A DNA stretch of 64,000 nucleotides, from the NCBI GenBank assembly GCA_034008185.1, contig CM067081.1, positions 102,991,265-103,055,264 on the forward strand, in the 5' to 3' direction. Each line of letters opens with the position of its first letter. Position 1 is the first letter of the stretch. Source of the DNA: Gorsachius magnificus. Taxonomy: Eukaryota > Chordata > Aves > Pelecaniformes > Ardeidae. The notes under the pieces were generated by a model. It had not been told where the DNA came from. It saw only the letters and a program-made list of their open reading frames with translations, and did not search any database. Positions 51,001-60,965 of this stretch are shown here, piece after piece. The translations under genes and the position numbers were made by a program.

Positions 51001-52837
51001 ATTAATAACTGAACTGATGAAGGCTGTATGAAGTTCAAAGAATTGATATGACATTAGAGTAGCAACAGCATTAGGAGTCATGTGTGTCTCCACACTTGAC
51101 TCCAGTAATTGTAATAAAGTCAGTATCATGCCTAGTCTTGAGATTTTTTTCAGGGCTTTTTAGTGATTTTATTCTTGACAGGCTGCATGAATAACATTGC
51201 ATGTTTGTAAAATATTTGTATTCATCTACTGTGGTTTCTTAATTCTGTAAAGTGAATTGTTCTCCAGAATTGGTCAGCTGTTGCCCTCTGACTTCCAGGA
51301 GTAAAGCACAGAGGTGAGGTCCTTTTAGCTACGAAGCCTCCTGCTCCCCACAAATCCATGAAGATCCACCTGCTCCATGAAACATGTTAGTTTTCACATC
51401 CTCAGTCTGTATTTGAGCACCTCATTTTTTGTCCCGGGTGCATTTGTACTAGCAGCCTGGTAGGCAGGAGAGTTATTAAGAGTGCTGAGGGGAAAGCTCG
51501 TTTGCCCATCAGATTCATTCTTTAGTTGGGTATCAATGCTGGAAGCACATTTGGGATCCAATGAACAGTAATGAAGCTGAATCTACTACTCTAAGTCTGT
51601 AAAAATGGTCACATCCAGAAAAGATGACACTTAAACTGCCTACAAGCTTCAAGCCTTTGCCTACAGTGCTTGCTGCTGGATACGTCGCAGGAGCAGGCAA
51701 AGATCAGAGGAGATGAAGCGTGCCAGAGGCTCTGCTTCACTGAATGTTTCGCACCTCTTTCCTCTGTCTGCTCTTTCGGAGCCTGATTACACAAAGTTAA
51801 CGAAAGCCCTTTTGCTTTCTGTAAAAGGATAAGGATTAAGTGGAAGTTTGCTGGTGTCAAGTTAATTCAGCCACACTCGCCTCATCTGATCCAGAGCCCT
51901 GAATGATGTCTGAACAAATTGCTCGGTAGGACTGGGATATTAAAAGCTCTACTGTAAGGCTTCTTTCCTCCGTTTTGCGTAAGGAGCTATCCTTTTCACT
52001 GGATGGTGCCTTGTTTTGTGATGGTCGGTGAATATGGAAAAAGCAATTAATCTGGAGGATCCTACATAGGGACATTTTGCATAGGAAACAAGAGGCACTT
52101 CTCCTCAGCAAGAAATAAATGTCCTCTATTTAAATGCCGTTCCTACCTTGGGTAATGAGATAAAGGTGTGACACAAAGGGAAGGACACATTATAGAAATC
52201 CTGCATGATACTTGGTGCATCAACATTTAAAAATGATTAGACACTGATCATCAGTAAAGACACGATTGTTTCCAGTATTCCACTTCAAACACAGAAATGT
52301 ACTAAAAGGAAACTCTGAGCATCAGTAATGAGATTTATTACTCTAGAGGTGAACTTGGGGCACTTTAGGAAAACTGAGAAAGGATGAGCAGAGATGGCCT
52401 CAAAAAACTGGCAAATAAGTGTATGTAAGAGTGACACAGTTTTGGTCTTTAAGCCTGTTTTCGATCAGATTTTTTTGTAAGGGATTTTAATGGCTATGAA
52501 AACTACTTGCTTTCTACCAGCATCACTGCTTCTGAGGGGCCATGAATTTTCCCATGAGCATCTGGTCAAAATGCAGTCAGGAACACCTTGCTCTTGCTTA
52601 AGCCAACTTCTTAATTTCCACTGAAACTGCCGAGCCTTAAGCACGCTCTGCTTTGTTTTCCTGACCAAGACATAGCACCCTTCCATTGCATTTTTAATAT
52701 AAATCCTGCTTTTATTTTCATTCCCTGTTACTTTCAAGCATACAAACCAAGCCAGCATCTTCCCTGAGCCAGGATCTTAGGAGAGTAATTCCAAAGGCTC
52801 GGGCAGGGAGACAGGTAATAGGATTCCCTCCTTTCAT

Positions 52838-52865
52838 CCCCCCCCCCCCCCCCCCCAAAAAAAAA
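52838..52865. repeat. Poly-C then poly-A tract
   Basis: Nineteen C (52838-52856) are followed by nine A. It is a homopolymer tract whose exact length is unreliable in most sequencing technologies. Confidence 0.85.
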
Positions 52866-53220
52866 TTACCTTTGCCCAGCCCTAATATGTAAGCTCTCCG
52901 CAGCTTCACAAACCTCCCTGTTCCTTGGGGGGAAAAAAAGGAGAGAGGAGGGAAGGAAAAGATACGTGATCAGCAGTGCAGCCTAATGGCCAACAAGATG
53001 CACACCCCTGGCATTGCTCCGAGAACCGAGGTCCCACCAGCTGCCCTGTCCTCGGCTGCGGGAATGGCAGCGGGGCACCTGGAGAGGGGCATTGCTCAGG
53101 AACCCCTCACAGCATTTAGTTCAAAACAGGCACCCCTGCCAGAGCTGGGACAGAAACAGACACCAGTGTCTCAGTGGCCTGGGCCCAAAGCTCCCAGGAA
53201 TGCATCAGGAGTGGTTACGC

Positions 53221-53310
53221 CCCATGCCCCTGTCCTGTTGCCCCCATGCCCCTGTCCTGTTGCCCCCATGCCCCGTCCTGTTCCCCCATGCCCCTCCCGC
53301 CCCATGCCCA
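53221..53310. repeat. 22-bp minisatellite, about four copies
   Basis: The unit CCCATGCCCCTGTCCTGTTGCC occurs perfectly twice in tandem (53221-53242 and 53243-53264). A 20-base copy (53265-53284) and a shortened copy (53285-53300) follow, with the beginning of another after that. It lies at the left edge of the GC-rich island. Confidence 0.85.
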
Positions 53311-54240
53311 GGGGCCCAGCGCCCGGGGGGCCGCGGCCGCCCGGGCCCCCCCCCCGAGCATCCCTTCTCATTGAGGCAGGCCCCACCGGTGCCTCCCGGT
53401 TCCCGATGACAAAGGGCTGTGCCCCCAGACCGGCCTGCGGCGGGGAAGCGGAGCCGCCGGGGGAGGGCAGCCGGGGCTGAAGGGAAATCCCCGGCACAGC
53501 CAGAACGAGGAAGACTCGAGCCATCTCCAGTTTCTCCCCAGCCATCTGTGTCCCCTCCTGGCCCAGGGGGGCCGGGGGCGGAGAGCAGCTATGTTTGCTC
53601 TCTGCTGCGGGGGCCTTCCTCCTGCGTGGGAGCTGGGGTACCCGGCGTGGCCACGGCATTGCCACGGGGCGGGCGTGCCACGAATGTGTGTCCTCCACAG
53701 CCTGCCGCGTGAGCGAAAGCAGAAGTTTCTGCTTTGCGAAATGCTCCAGCAACGCTGCTGCCGGAGATTCACCGCCTCAAGTTGCTCATCAAGTCAGAGA
53801 GAAGACGGCCCCGATCAATACCAGCCCGCGAGCCGACCTTTCCTTCCCGAAGGTCGGTTTGGCCACAGAAAGCGCCGCGGCGGGGAGGAAGGGCAGGTCC
53901 TTACGGCAACGGCACCTCGGTCCCACTCCCGCCGCCGTGCCCGGGGCAGGGGCGCCCGGACCCCGCCCCCGGCCGCGTCCGCGGGGCCGCCGCCGGCGGG
54001 AGGGGCAACACCCCCCCCCGGTGGCTGCCGCTCGCTACTTCACCGTCCGCCTCACACCCACGCGCGCGCGCGGGCGGGTTGGTGTTGCCGCCCGCCGTGG
54101 GCAGGCGGATCCCGCACGGCGTGCGCTCGGCTGCTGCCGCCGCTCGTTGCCCTTGAACGCGGGCGGTCGGTCAGCAGCGTAAATCGACTCTGAAAACGGC
54201 AGCCTGGCCCCGGGGTTTCCGGCAAAGCGTACTTTTTTAG
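53300..54240. promoter_or_regulatory. CpG island, probable promoter region
   Basis: About 0.9 kb is very GC-rich with frequent CpG, including GGGGCCGCGGCCGCCCGGG near 53328, CCGCGTCCGCGGGGCCGCCG near 53970 and a (CG)n run at 54061-54072. This is in sharp contrast to the flanks. CpG islands in vertebrates usually mark promoters, often of widely expressed or developmental genes. Overlapping frames in all phases are a by-product of the low stop-codon frequency. I could not identify a first exon, strand or gene; a donor-like GGCAAG|GTAAAG near 54700 on the plus strand is one possibility. Two perfect short inverted repeats lie inside (53718-53737 and 53833-53857). Confidence 0.6.
54061..54072. repeat. 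CG dinucleotide run
   Basis: Six CG units within the CpG island. Survival of so many contiguous CpG suggests this segment is unmethylated in the germ line. Confidence 0.8.
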
Positions 54241-54250
54241 TTGCTTCCCT

Positions 54251-54272
54251 CCCCCCCCCCCCCCCCCCCCCC
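54251..54272. repeat. Poly-C tract, 22 bases
   Basis: Uninterrupted C run at the edge of the CpG island, followed by GCCCC. On the minus strand it is a poly-G run with quadruplex potential. Confidence 0.85.
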
Positions 54273-55629
54273 GCCCCAGCTTTGCTCTCACATCGTGTGT
54301 TTTGTTTACGTGAAAGACAAGCCCCTCCTAGGGTACTGGAAATCCCTCTGTTGACTCCTAATTCCTTAATTTGCTGCTTGGGTCTTCGCAACGTCTGCCT
54401 CGTCGATCTAGCAGGATTTTCAAACCACGGGTATGTCTACGCAGCGTTTTGCAGGCAGCTACAAGCCCCGGCTGCCCTCGCCCTGAGGCAGCAAAACAAA
54501 AGCCAGCTGCAAACTGGAATTTGGCAGTATGGGTTCTGTCCTCTGTCCTTCCCCCTTCCACCTCATGCCCACCCCCCGCCCCCCCAGCACAGCTTCGCAC
54601 AGCAGCAGGGCAACCTCTGTGTTTGCTGAGGAGGACCACAGGGAGGTGCCTGCAACACCCGAGCTTTCCCTGCCCCTCCCATGCTTTCGGGCTGGCAAGG
54701 TAAAGCTGGCGACCCGCTTCACTAATGATGGAACAGGTTGTTGACTACTAGCCGTGGTTTGTTATTAGCTATATTTATCGTTGTAGAACTGACTCAGAGA
54801 CCGCCCGAGGGGGTATCTTGTGCACGAGAAGAAGACAAACCAAAAGGAAAGGTTGATGGGATGGGAAATTCGGCCTGTACCTCAACTGCGCATGGGCACA
54901 GTTTCATGGGCCTGCTACAGGTTGCATCTCTCCGAGGAACAGAGGGGCCCCAGTCCCTCTGATCCCCTCAGAGATCAGTGGCTCCAGCTGGCAGATGAGA
55001 GCTTCTTGCTGTCAAAGGACATGGTGAGACGGCACAGTTGGCCCGACACATCACTGAACACCAGCGGGCCGATTTTCTTAATGACCTCTAAGATGCTGCA
55101 TTCGGCAGGGGATGGGGAGACCTGAGCTTTATTGGGAATCTGTACCCAGCTGCTCAGCTTTTTCAAACGACATTAAAATAATTTTTTTTTCCTGTGGCGT
55201 GCAATGAGAAAACACCCTTAAGTGCCCTGCAGAATTATACTCCTCAAAATCACCTGTTGGGTTGGATGAAGTTAGCATAAGGTCTGCAAAGCAAGTGTTT
55301 TTAATGGGAGTAGATTTATTTTTGTTGATACCTTTTAGTGCTGTGAAATTGCTTGTACTGTACGTAGAGCAGCAGGAGCAAGCATGGCTATGCTCGAGAA
55401 AGAACATGTGTCAGTTGGGGTCCACATTTTGGGCTAGGCACATTATTTTGGCTTCCTTCTGAGAAGAAACCAAAATAAAGTCCTCTGAAATAATCTGGCT
55501 ATCAGTACAGCTGGCCCCTTGTTTTTCATCAGGTTTCTCAAGCCTTAGCTGGAGAAGTGATCTCGCTTACGTGTACAGAGTCCTTGGCCTGTGGGTTCAG
55601 ATGAGCACTCGTTGCTGCCAAGTATGGAA

Positions 55630-55702
55630 GTGGGGTTTTGGTGTTTGCTTAGAAATGTTTATCCAAAGTGAGGTTTTCGTGTTTGTTTAGAAATGTTTAT
55701 CC
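55630..55702. repeat. Tandem duplication, two 35-base copies
   Basis: The segment 55630-55664 recurs at 55668-55702 with 32 of 35 positions identical, separated by AAA. Both copies end in TTAGAAATGTTTATCC. It is a small recent local duplication about 200 bases from the large CR1 copy, not part of it. Confidence 0.85.
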
Positions 55703-55993
55703 CTTGACAACAGGACAAAACATCCAGTTCGCTTTATGGATGATACTGAAGAGTGACTCTCAACCCTAATGGTCAACCCCAGTCAACTCAGAAGCAAGCA
55801 TTGATTTATCATGCCCAATCATCATTCAGTTTACATGGTTTTAATACTGCTGTAATATGCATATACATATGTGTTTATTATTACTCTATGTCAGTGTATG
55901 GGCTATTATAGAATCATAGAATGTTTTGGGTTGGAAGGGACCCCTAGAGGTCATCTAGTCCAACCCCCCTGCACTGAGCAGGGACACCGCTAA

Positions 55994-57244
55994 CTAGATC
56001 AGGTTGCTCAGAGCCCCGTCCAACCTGGCCTTGAATGTTCCCAGGGATGGGGCCTCTACCACCTCTCTGGGCAACCTGTTCCAGTGTTTCACCACCCTCG
56101 TTGTAAAGAATTTCTTCCTTATATCCAGTCTAAACCTACCCTGGTTTAGTTTAAAACCATTACCCCTTGTGCTGTCACAGCTGGCCCTACTAAAAAGATT
56201 TTCCCCATCTTTCCTATAGGCCCCCTTTAGATACTGAAAGGCCGTAATCAGGTCTCCCCGCAGCCTTCTCTTCTCCAGGCTGAACAACCCCAAATCCCTC
56301 AGCCTGTCCTCATAGGAGAGGTGCTCCAGCCCTCGGATCATTTTAGTAGCCCTCCTCTGGACCCGCTCCAACAGTTCCATGTCCTTCTTGTGCTGAGGGC
56401 TCCAGAGCTGGATGCAGTACTCCAGGTGAGGTCTCACCAGAGCAGAGCAGAGGGGCAGAATCACCTCCCTCAACCTGCTGGCCACGCTTCTCCCGATGCA
56501 GCCCAAAGTACGGTTGGCCTTCTGGGCTGCCAGCGCACATTGCCGGCTCATGCCCAGCTTTTCATCCACCAGCACGCCCAAGTCCCTCTCAGCAGGGCTG
56601 CTCTCGATCCTTTCTTCCCCCAGCCTGTATTGATACTGGGGGTTACCCCGACCCAGGTGCATGACCTTGCACTTGGCCTTGTTGAATCTCATGAGGTTCA
56701 CACAGACCCACCTCTCCAGCCTGTCCAGGTCTCTCTGGATGACATCCCATCCTTCTGGTGGGTCAACCGCACCACTCAGCTTGGTGTCATCCGCAAACTT
56801 GCTGAGAGTGCACTCGATCTCGCTGTCTAAGTCATTGATGAAAACATTAAACAGCACCGGTCCCAGTACGGACCCCTGAGGGACACCACTCGTCACCGGT
56901 CTCCATCCGGACATCGAGCCGTTGACCACTACCCTCTGGATGTGACCATCCAGCCAGTTCTTTATCCACCGAACAGTCCACCCATCAAATCCATAGCTCT
57001 CCAATTTAGAGAGAAGGATGTTGTGGGGGACTGTGTCAAAGGCTTTGCAGAAGTCCAGATAGATGACGTCCATTGGTTTTCCCTTGCCCACTGATGCTGT
57101 CACACCATCATAGAAAGCCACTAGGTTCGTCAGGCAGGACTTGCCCTTGGTGAAGCCATGCTGGCTATTTCGAATTACCTCCCTGGCCTCCATGTGCTTT
57201 AGCATAGCTTCTAGGAGGATCTGTTCCATGATCTTCCTAGGCAC
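55994..57244 (-). pseudogene. CR1 ORF2 reverse transcriptase, truncated
   Basis: A 416-codon frame encodes most of the CR1 reverse transcriptase and its C-terminal region. Residues 61-70 carry [10 protein letters not shown] with the first catalytic aspartate, residues 119-129 [11 protein letters not shown], and residues 150-153 FADD with the catalytic aspartate pair. The C-terminus [13 protein letters not shown] is the normal CR1 end and is followed by a stop. In life ORF2 copies element RNA at the target site (target-primed reverse transcription). This copy lacks the endonuclease and the N-terminal part, and upstream homology continues in another frame, so it is a pseudogene. The apparent start is only the first permissible codon after the frameshift. 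Confidence 0.93.
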
Positions 57245-57520
57245 AGAGGGGAGGCTGACAGGTCGGTCCTAGGGTCTTCCTTTCTACCCTTTTTGAAAAT
57301 GGGCACAATGTTTCCCTTCTTCCAGTCACCAGGGACTTCACCTGACTGCCATGACTTTTCAAATATCATGAAGAGTGGCTTGGCGACTACATCAGCCAAT
57401 TCCCTCAGGACTCTGGGATGCATCTCATCAGGTCCCATGGACTTATGTGCGTTCAGGTTCCTCAGGTGGTCACGAACCTGATCTTCTCCTACAGCGGGAG
57501 GGGTTTTGCCCTCCTGGTCC
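57211..57520 (-). pseudogene. CR1 ORF2, upstream frame-shifted part
   Basis: A second frame (57438 to 57211) encodes [18 protein letters not shown], then [17 protein letters not shown], which are the conserved segments just before the reverse-transcriptase core of CR1 ORF2. It reads onward in a wrong frame after about 57270, while the true continuation is in the 416-codon frame. A small insertion or deletion between about 57244 and 57275 therefore separates the two. Recognisable homology extends a little further upstream, to about 57520-57545. Confidence 0.85.
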
Positions 57521-57545
57521 CCCTCATGCCATCCATCAACTCGGG

Positions 57546-59615
57546 AGAGTTCCCCATACCGTGGGATGTATGCTATGTTCCATAAAACCTCTTGCTACTT
57601 GGCCTTTTGCGGAATTGCTGCTTATTTTTATTGACCTAAGGCTGTAGCATTTCTGATGCGTTACAGGATCTCTCCTTACATTCACAGGAGAAGAATGCAC
57701 AGGACAAGGGACAGAACCACCCCAATCTCAAGCCTTCAGATTCTTCCTGGAGGAACACTGAAACTCAGAATAATTTCCCAATTCAAGAAGCTATGTATAC
57801 ATATATATAGATATGCAGACACATGCACATACACAGAACAGCTAACAGGTGTATTCCTTTTCCTTCGAAGACAAATGGCAAAAGGTATTGGTCATCTTAC
57901 GCCAGTGCTTTTGTAGTGGTCCACTTTGCACACAGATGGGAACATGCTACCATTCCCCGTGGTGACATACTGACAGATGCTGGACATAAGCAGGAGCACT
58001 GCTGGACAGAAGCCACTTGGCTCACTTACGAGTCTGTGAAACAGAGCTGAACCCAGGCAAGGCTGATACCCATCCCTCAGCCCGGCTCAGAACCCATTAG
58101 AGGTTTAGAGTCTGATCCTGCAGTTTTGTGAGAGCTGAAATGGCAGGGATGGGAGTGCCTGGCATACTGCAGAATCTGGTCGTCAGGGAAGTAATTTACC
58201 AATTAAGAAAAGAAGAAATTGCTGTCTAATGGACTATGGTACTACGGGGGTTGGTGGTTGCTTGTCGTAGCCCCTTGGCTGAGCAGAGAACTACCCACAG
58301 GTAGGAAAGAGGGCATACTCCTGCTGCAGTGACCTTGCTAGATGCAGGGAGTCAGAGGCTTAAGGAAGGCTAAAGGTTGGGCTGGATTTCAGCTATACTC
58401 TTGGCAAAGTCTAGAAACTTGGGTCAGGAGTGCAAGGTGACTATTTGTTCTAGAAAAGGGAAGACTCAAAAAAACCATTTTAAAACTTATTTTTAAAATA
58501 TGGGGTCCACCAAGAGTGAGGGGAAAAAAACAGTTTATTTGCAGGTTATATACTCAGGAAAACTTTCTAATGCTAAGTTTGATTAAATACTGAAACAAGT
58601 TAAACAGGAAGGCATTGGAATCTCTTTAAGTGGAGATTTTACAAAGATGATCTGAAGTTGCTTTACAGCCTGGGGAATGGGGTATACAAGGTTTTCAGTC
58701 CTCTTCAAGCTCTGCATTTCTGGGTTTCTGTGATTAATTTTAGTGTGTCCAGGAGAGTTGGCCAACCCGTGCACAGCTGGAACAGAGCAACGTGGGCAGT
58801 CTCTGTGGAGCTGGAAGGTACAAGTGAAACAATGAACTCCTGACCAGCTGGGGTGGGGTTTTTTTAGTTTTTACCTAGTTCAGAGACTTAGTTGGAATAG
58901 TGAGATTTTCCTCCTGCATGGGCAGGAAAGGCTAGATGATAAGGATTATACTCTAGGCAGACAAGAAGGAAAAGGTGCTGTCATTTAAATGGCAAAGCCC
59001 CCCCATTTCCCCTCCACTCCACTGTGTGACTTCAGGAGCTCTGCTCCTGGGTCCCTGTTTCTTTATGGAGCCTTCAGGGGAGGGGCCTCCTCTCGGTTTG
59101 CGCAGCAGCTGGTGTAAATAGCAGTATGATGTTAGCTGGGCTCAGAAGATGTTAGTCCGATTCAGATATTAATAACTGGTACTAATAGATGATGGAAACC
59201 CAGCTTGTGTTCTGCGGCAGCCTACAGGGGGTTCGGGGGGGCTGCGTGCCACAGGATGGCAGCCATGCACCTTGCACCGAGCCATCCTGTGGACACGGTC
59301 TCTCCACCTGCCTCTGCCCCTGCTAGATAAGCAGCTTGTAAAAAGGGTCTCTTGAGGGAAACTCCAAAAGCTGCCTCCCCCATATAGCTATAGCCAGGTA
59401 CTGAAATCTCATGTTGTAGAAATTCTCAGTATTTTTAGCAAAGCCCTGAGGCTACCAGCAGTTTGTTTCACCGTATCATCCAAACACTCAGGTTTGGCAA
59501 CTAACATTTCCAGGGCTGAAGCTGTACAGCAACCTGAGGCAAACAAATACCGTGCTGAGATCAAAGGCTGCGGTGAATAGTTCAATACCAAACAAACCAA
59601 ACTGGGGGGGCTGAG
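57546..59615. other. Non-coding sequence between CR1 copies
   Basis: No recognisable gene or repeat. There is an ATATAT-rich segment near 57795-57810 and AT-rich stretches around 58470-58500. Frames here are short and unrecognised. Confidence 0.5.
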
Positions 59616-60266
59616 TCGACATGCTCAAGGGCAGGGCTGTCACTCAGAGGGACCTCAGCAGGCTGCAAGAAAGGCTGACAGGAATCTTGAGAAATTCAAC
59701 AAGGACAGTTACCAAATCCTGCACCTGGGAAGGAATAGCCCTTTGTAATGGTAAGGGCTGGGGACCAACCGGTTGGGGACAGCTCTGCAGAAAAGGCCCT
59801 GGGGGTCTGGGCTGCCAAGCAAGCTGAGCACGGGCCAGCAGCCTGCCCCAGCAGCAGAGGGGGCCATCAGCATCCTGGGCTGTTCGAACAGGAGCACAGC
59901 CAGCAGATCAAGGGAAGGGATTTTCCCCCGTTGACTCAGCACTTAGACTGCATCAGGAGGAATGCTTGTAGTTTTGGGATTCGCTGTACAAGAAAGACAC
60001 CGATAAACTGAAGCAAGGTCAGGAGAGGGCCACCAGAACAGTCAAGGCTGGAGCACTTGAGGAAAGGCAGAGGGAATGGGGCTTGTTCAGCCTTGAGAAA
60101 AGAAGGCTGTGGGGGAACCTGGTAGCCACCTCCCTGTATCTATCAGGAAGTCATCAAAAAGGTAGAGCTAGGCTTGTTATTGAGGTGCACAACAGGAGAA
60201 CAATGGGAAATACAGGAGGATCCTACTGGATATAAGGGAAAAAAATTCTCAGATGCTGGAACAGTG
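59616..60266 (+). mobile_element. CR1 LINE, plus strand, 5' portion of a split copy
   Basis: The forward strand follows CR1 ORF2 from the region after the reverse-transcriptase core (GGGCAGGGCTGTCACTCAGA, then GTTACCAAATCCTGCACCTG, then AGCATCCTGGGCTG) to the conserved TGGATATAAGG and GGAACAG near the end of the ORF. It is heavily decayed, with no long open frame. It stops at about 60266, where an opposite-strand CR1 begins, and resumes at 60827. This shows it is the older, host element. Confidence 0.85.
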
Positions 60267-60826
60267 TCACAGAATCATAGAATCGCAGAATGGCAAGGGT
60301 TGGAAGGGACCTCCAGAGATCATCTAGTCCAACCCCCCTGCTAAAGCAGGTTCTCCTAGAGCATGTTACACAGGACTTCATCCAGGCGGGCTTTGAATAT
60401 CTCCAGAGAAGGAGACTCCACAACCCCCCTGGGCAGTCTGTTCCAGTGTTCTGTCACCCTCGAAGTGAAGAAGTTTCTCCTCATATTTAACTGAAACCTC
60501 TCATGCTTCAGTTTGTGCCCATTGCCCCTTGTCCTGTCGCTGGGCACCACTGCAAAGAGTCTGGCTCCGTCCTCGTGACATCCACCCTTAAGATAGTTGT
60601 ATGTGTTGATGAGGTCCCCTCTCAGTCTTCTCTTCTCCAGGCTGAACAAGCCCAAATCTCTCAGCCTTTCCTCAAAGGGGAGATGCTCCAGTCCCTTTAT
60701 CATCCTTGTTGCTCTCCTCTGAACTCTTTCTAGCAGTTCCTCATTTTTCTTGAACCAGGGGGGTTCATTCCAAGTGGGGTGTCACCAGGGCAGAGTAGAG
60801 GGGGAGGATAACCTCCCTTGACCTAG
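60267..60826 (-). mobile_element. CR1 LINE inserted in an older CR1, minus strand
   Basis: The plus strand begins with the octamer complements (TCACAGAATCATAGAATCG) and runs through antisense ORF2 C-terminus to about 60826, where ACCTCCCTTGACCT is still CR1-like. About 560 bases remain. A 115-codon frame (60703 to 60356, minus) reads [18 protein letters not shown] at its start and [13 protein letters not shown] at its end, an intact ORF2 C-terminus. Its better preservation compared with the flanking plus-strand pieces fits a younger age. Confidence 0.92.
60356..60703 (-). pseudogene. CR1 ORF2 C-terminal fragment
   Basis: A 115-codon frame covers only the C-terminal region of CR1 ORF2 ([31 protein letters not shown]-type motifs). 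The reverse-transcriptase catalytic motifs are absent because of the 5' truncation, so no activity is expected. It ends in a stop codon at the usual CR1 position. Confidence 0.88.
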
Positions 60827-60965
60827 AGGGGTTGTGCAGGCTCCATCCTTGGAGAAAGCCCTGAGGAGCCTGCTCTGGTGTCAGAGCAGGCCCTGCTCTG
60901 GGCAAGAGGTTGGACCAGAGGTCTCTTGAGGGCCCTTCTAGCTGAGTGACTCTGGGATTCTGTGA
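60827..60965 (+). mobile_element. CR1 LINE, plus strand, 3' portion of the split copy
   Basis: The forward strand resumes with AGAGGGGTTGTGCAGGCTCC and CATCCTTGGAGA, the CR1 3' ORF2 segment expected just after the GGAACAG where the first part broke off. It continues through GGTTGGACCAGAGGTCTC to a terminal GGGATTCTGTGA at 60965. Only a few bases of the expected host sequence are unaccounted for at the junction. Together with 59616-60266 it forms one interrupted element. Confidence 0.85.

Larger units (their letters stand above)
38406..52837. other. Non-coding sequence, possible regulatory desert
   Basis: No gene or interspersed repeat was recognised in about 14.4 kb. The longest unsupported frame (45628 to 44954, minus strand, 224 codons) contains no recognisable domain. 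Candidate regulatory blocks near 39.5, 42.6 and 47.9 kb and simple repeats are listed separately. From 48.4 to 52.8 kb the sequence is AT-rich and otherwise plain. Confidence 0.5.
54241..55906. other. Intergenic or intronic sequence, no gene recognised
   Basis: The stretch falls from GC-rich to ordinary composition. It contains a 22-base C tract (54251-54272), a possible donor at about 54700 and a 38-base-period duplication (55630-55702). No coding exon was recognised. Confidence 0.5.
55907..57545 (-). mobile_element. CR1 LINE, 5'-truncated, minus strand
   Basis: This is the longest repeat in the window. On the minus strand it contains the 3' part of ORF2 (reverse transcriptase) and the short 3' untranslated region. 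The plus-strand left end, ATAGAATCATAGAATG, is the complement of the terminal octamers. Beyond about 57545 I no longer recognise CR1 sequence, so the ORF2 endonuclease domain and ORF1 are missing; about 1.6 kb remains of an element usually around 4.5 kb long. The long intact frame suggests relatively recent insertion. The 5' end is approximate. Confidence 0.95.

Noticed and set aside
53591..54193. 200-codon and overlapping frames in several phases
   Set aside because: They lie in the CpG island, where stop codons are rare; proline/arginine/glycine-rich translations in every phase are expected by chance.
56321..56830. 169-codon plus-strand frame
   Set aside because: It is the antisense of CR1 ORF2, not an independent gene.
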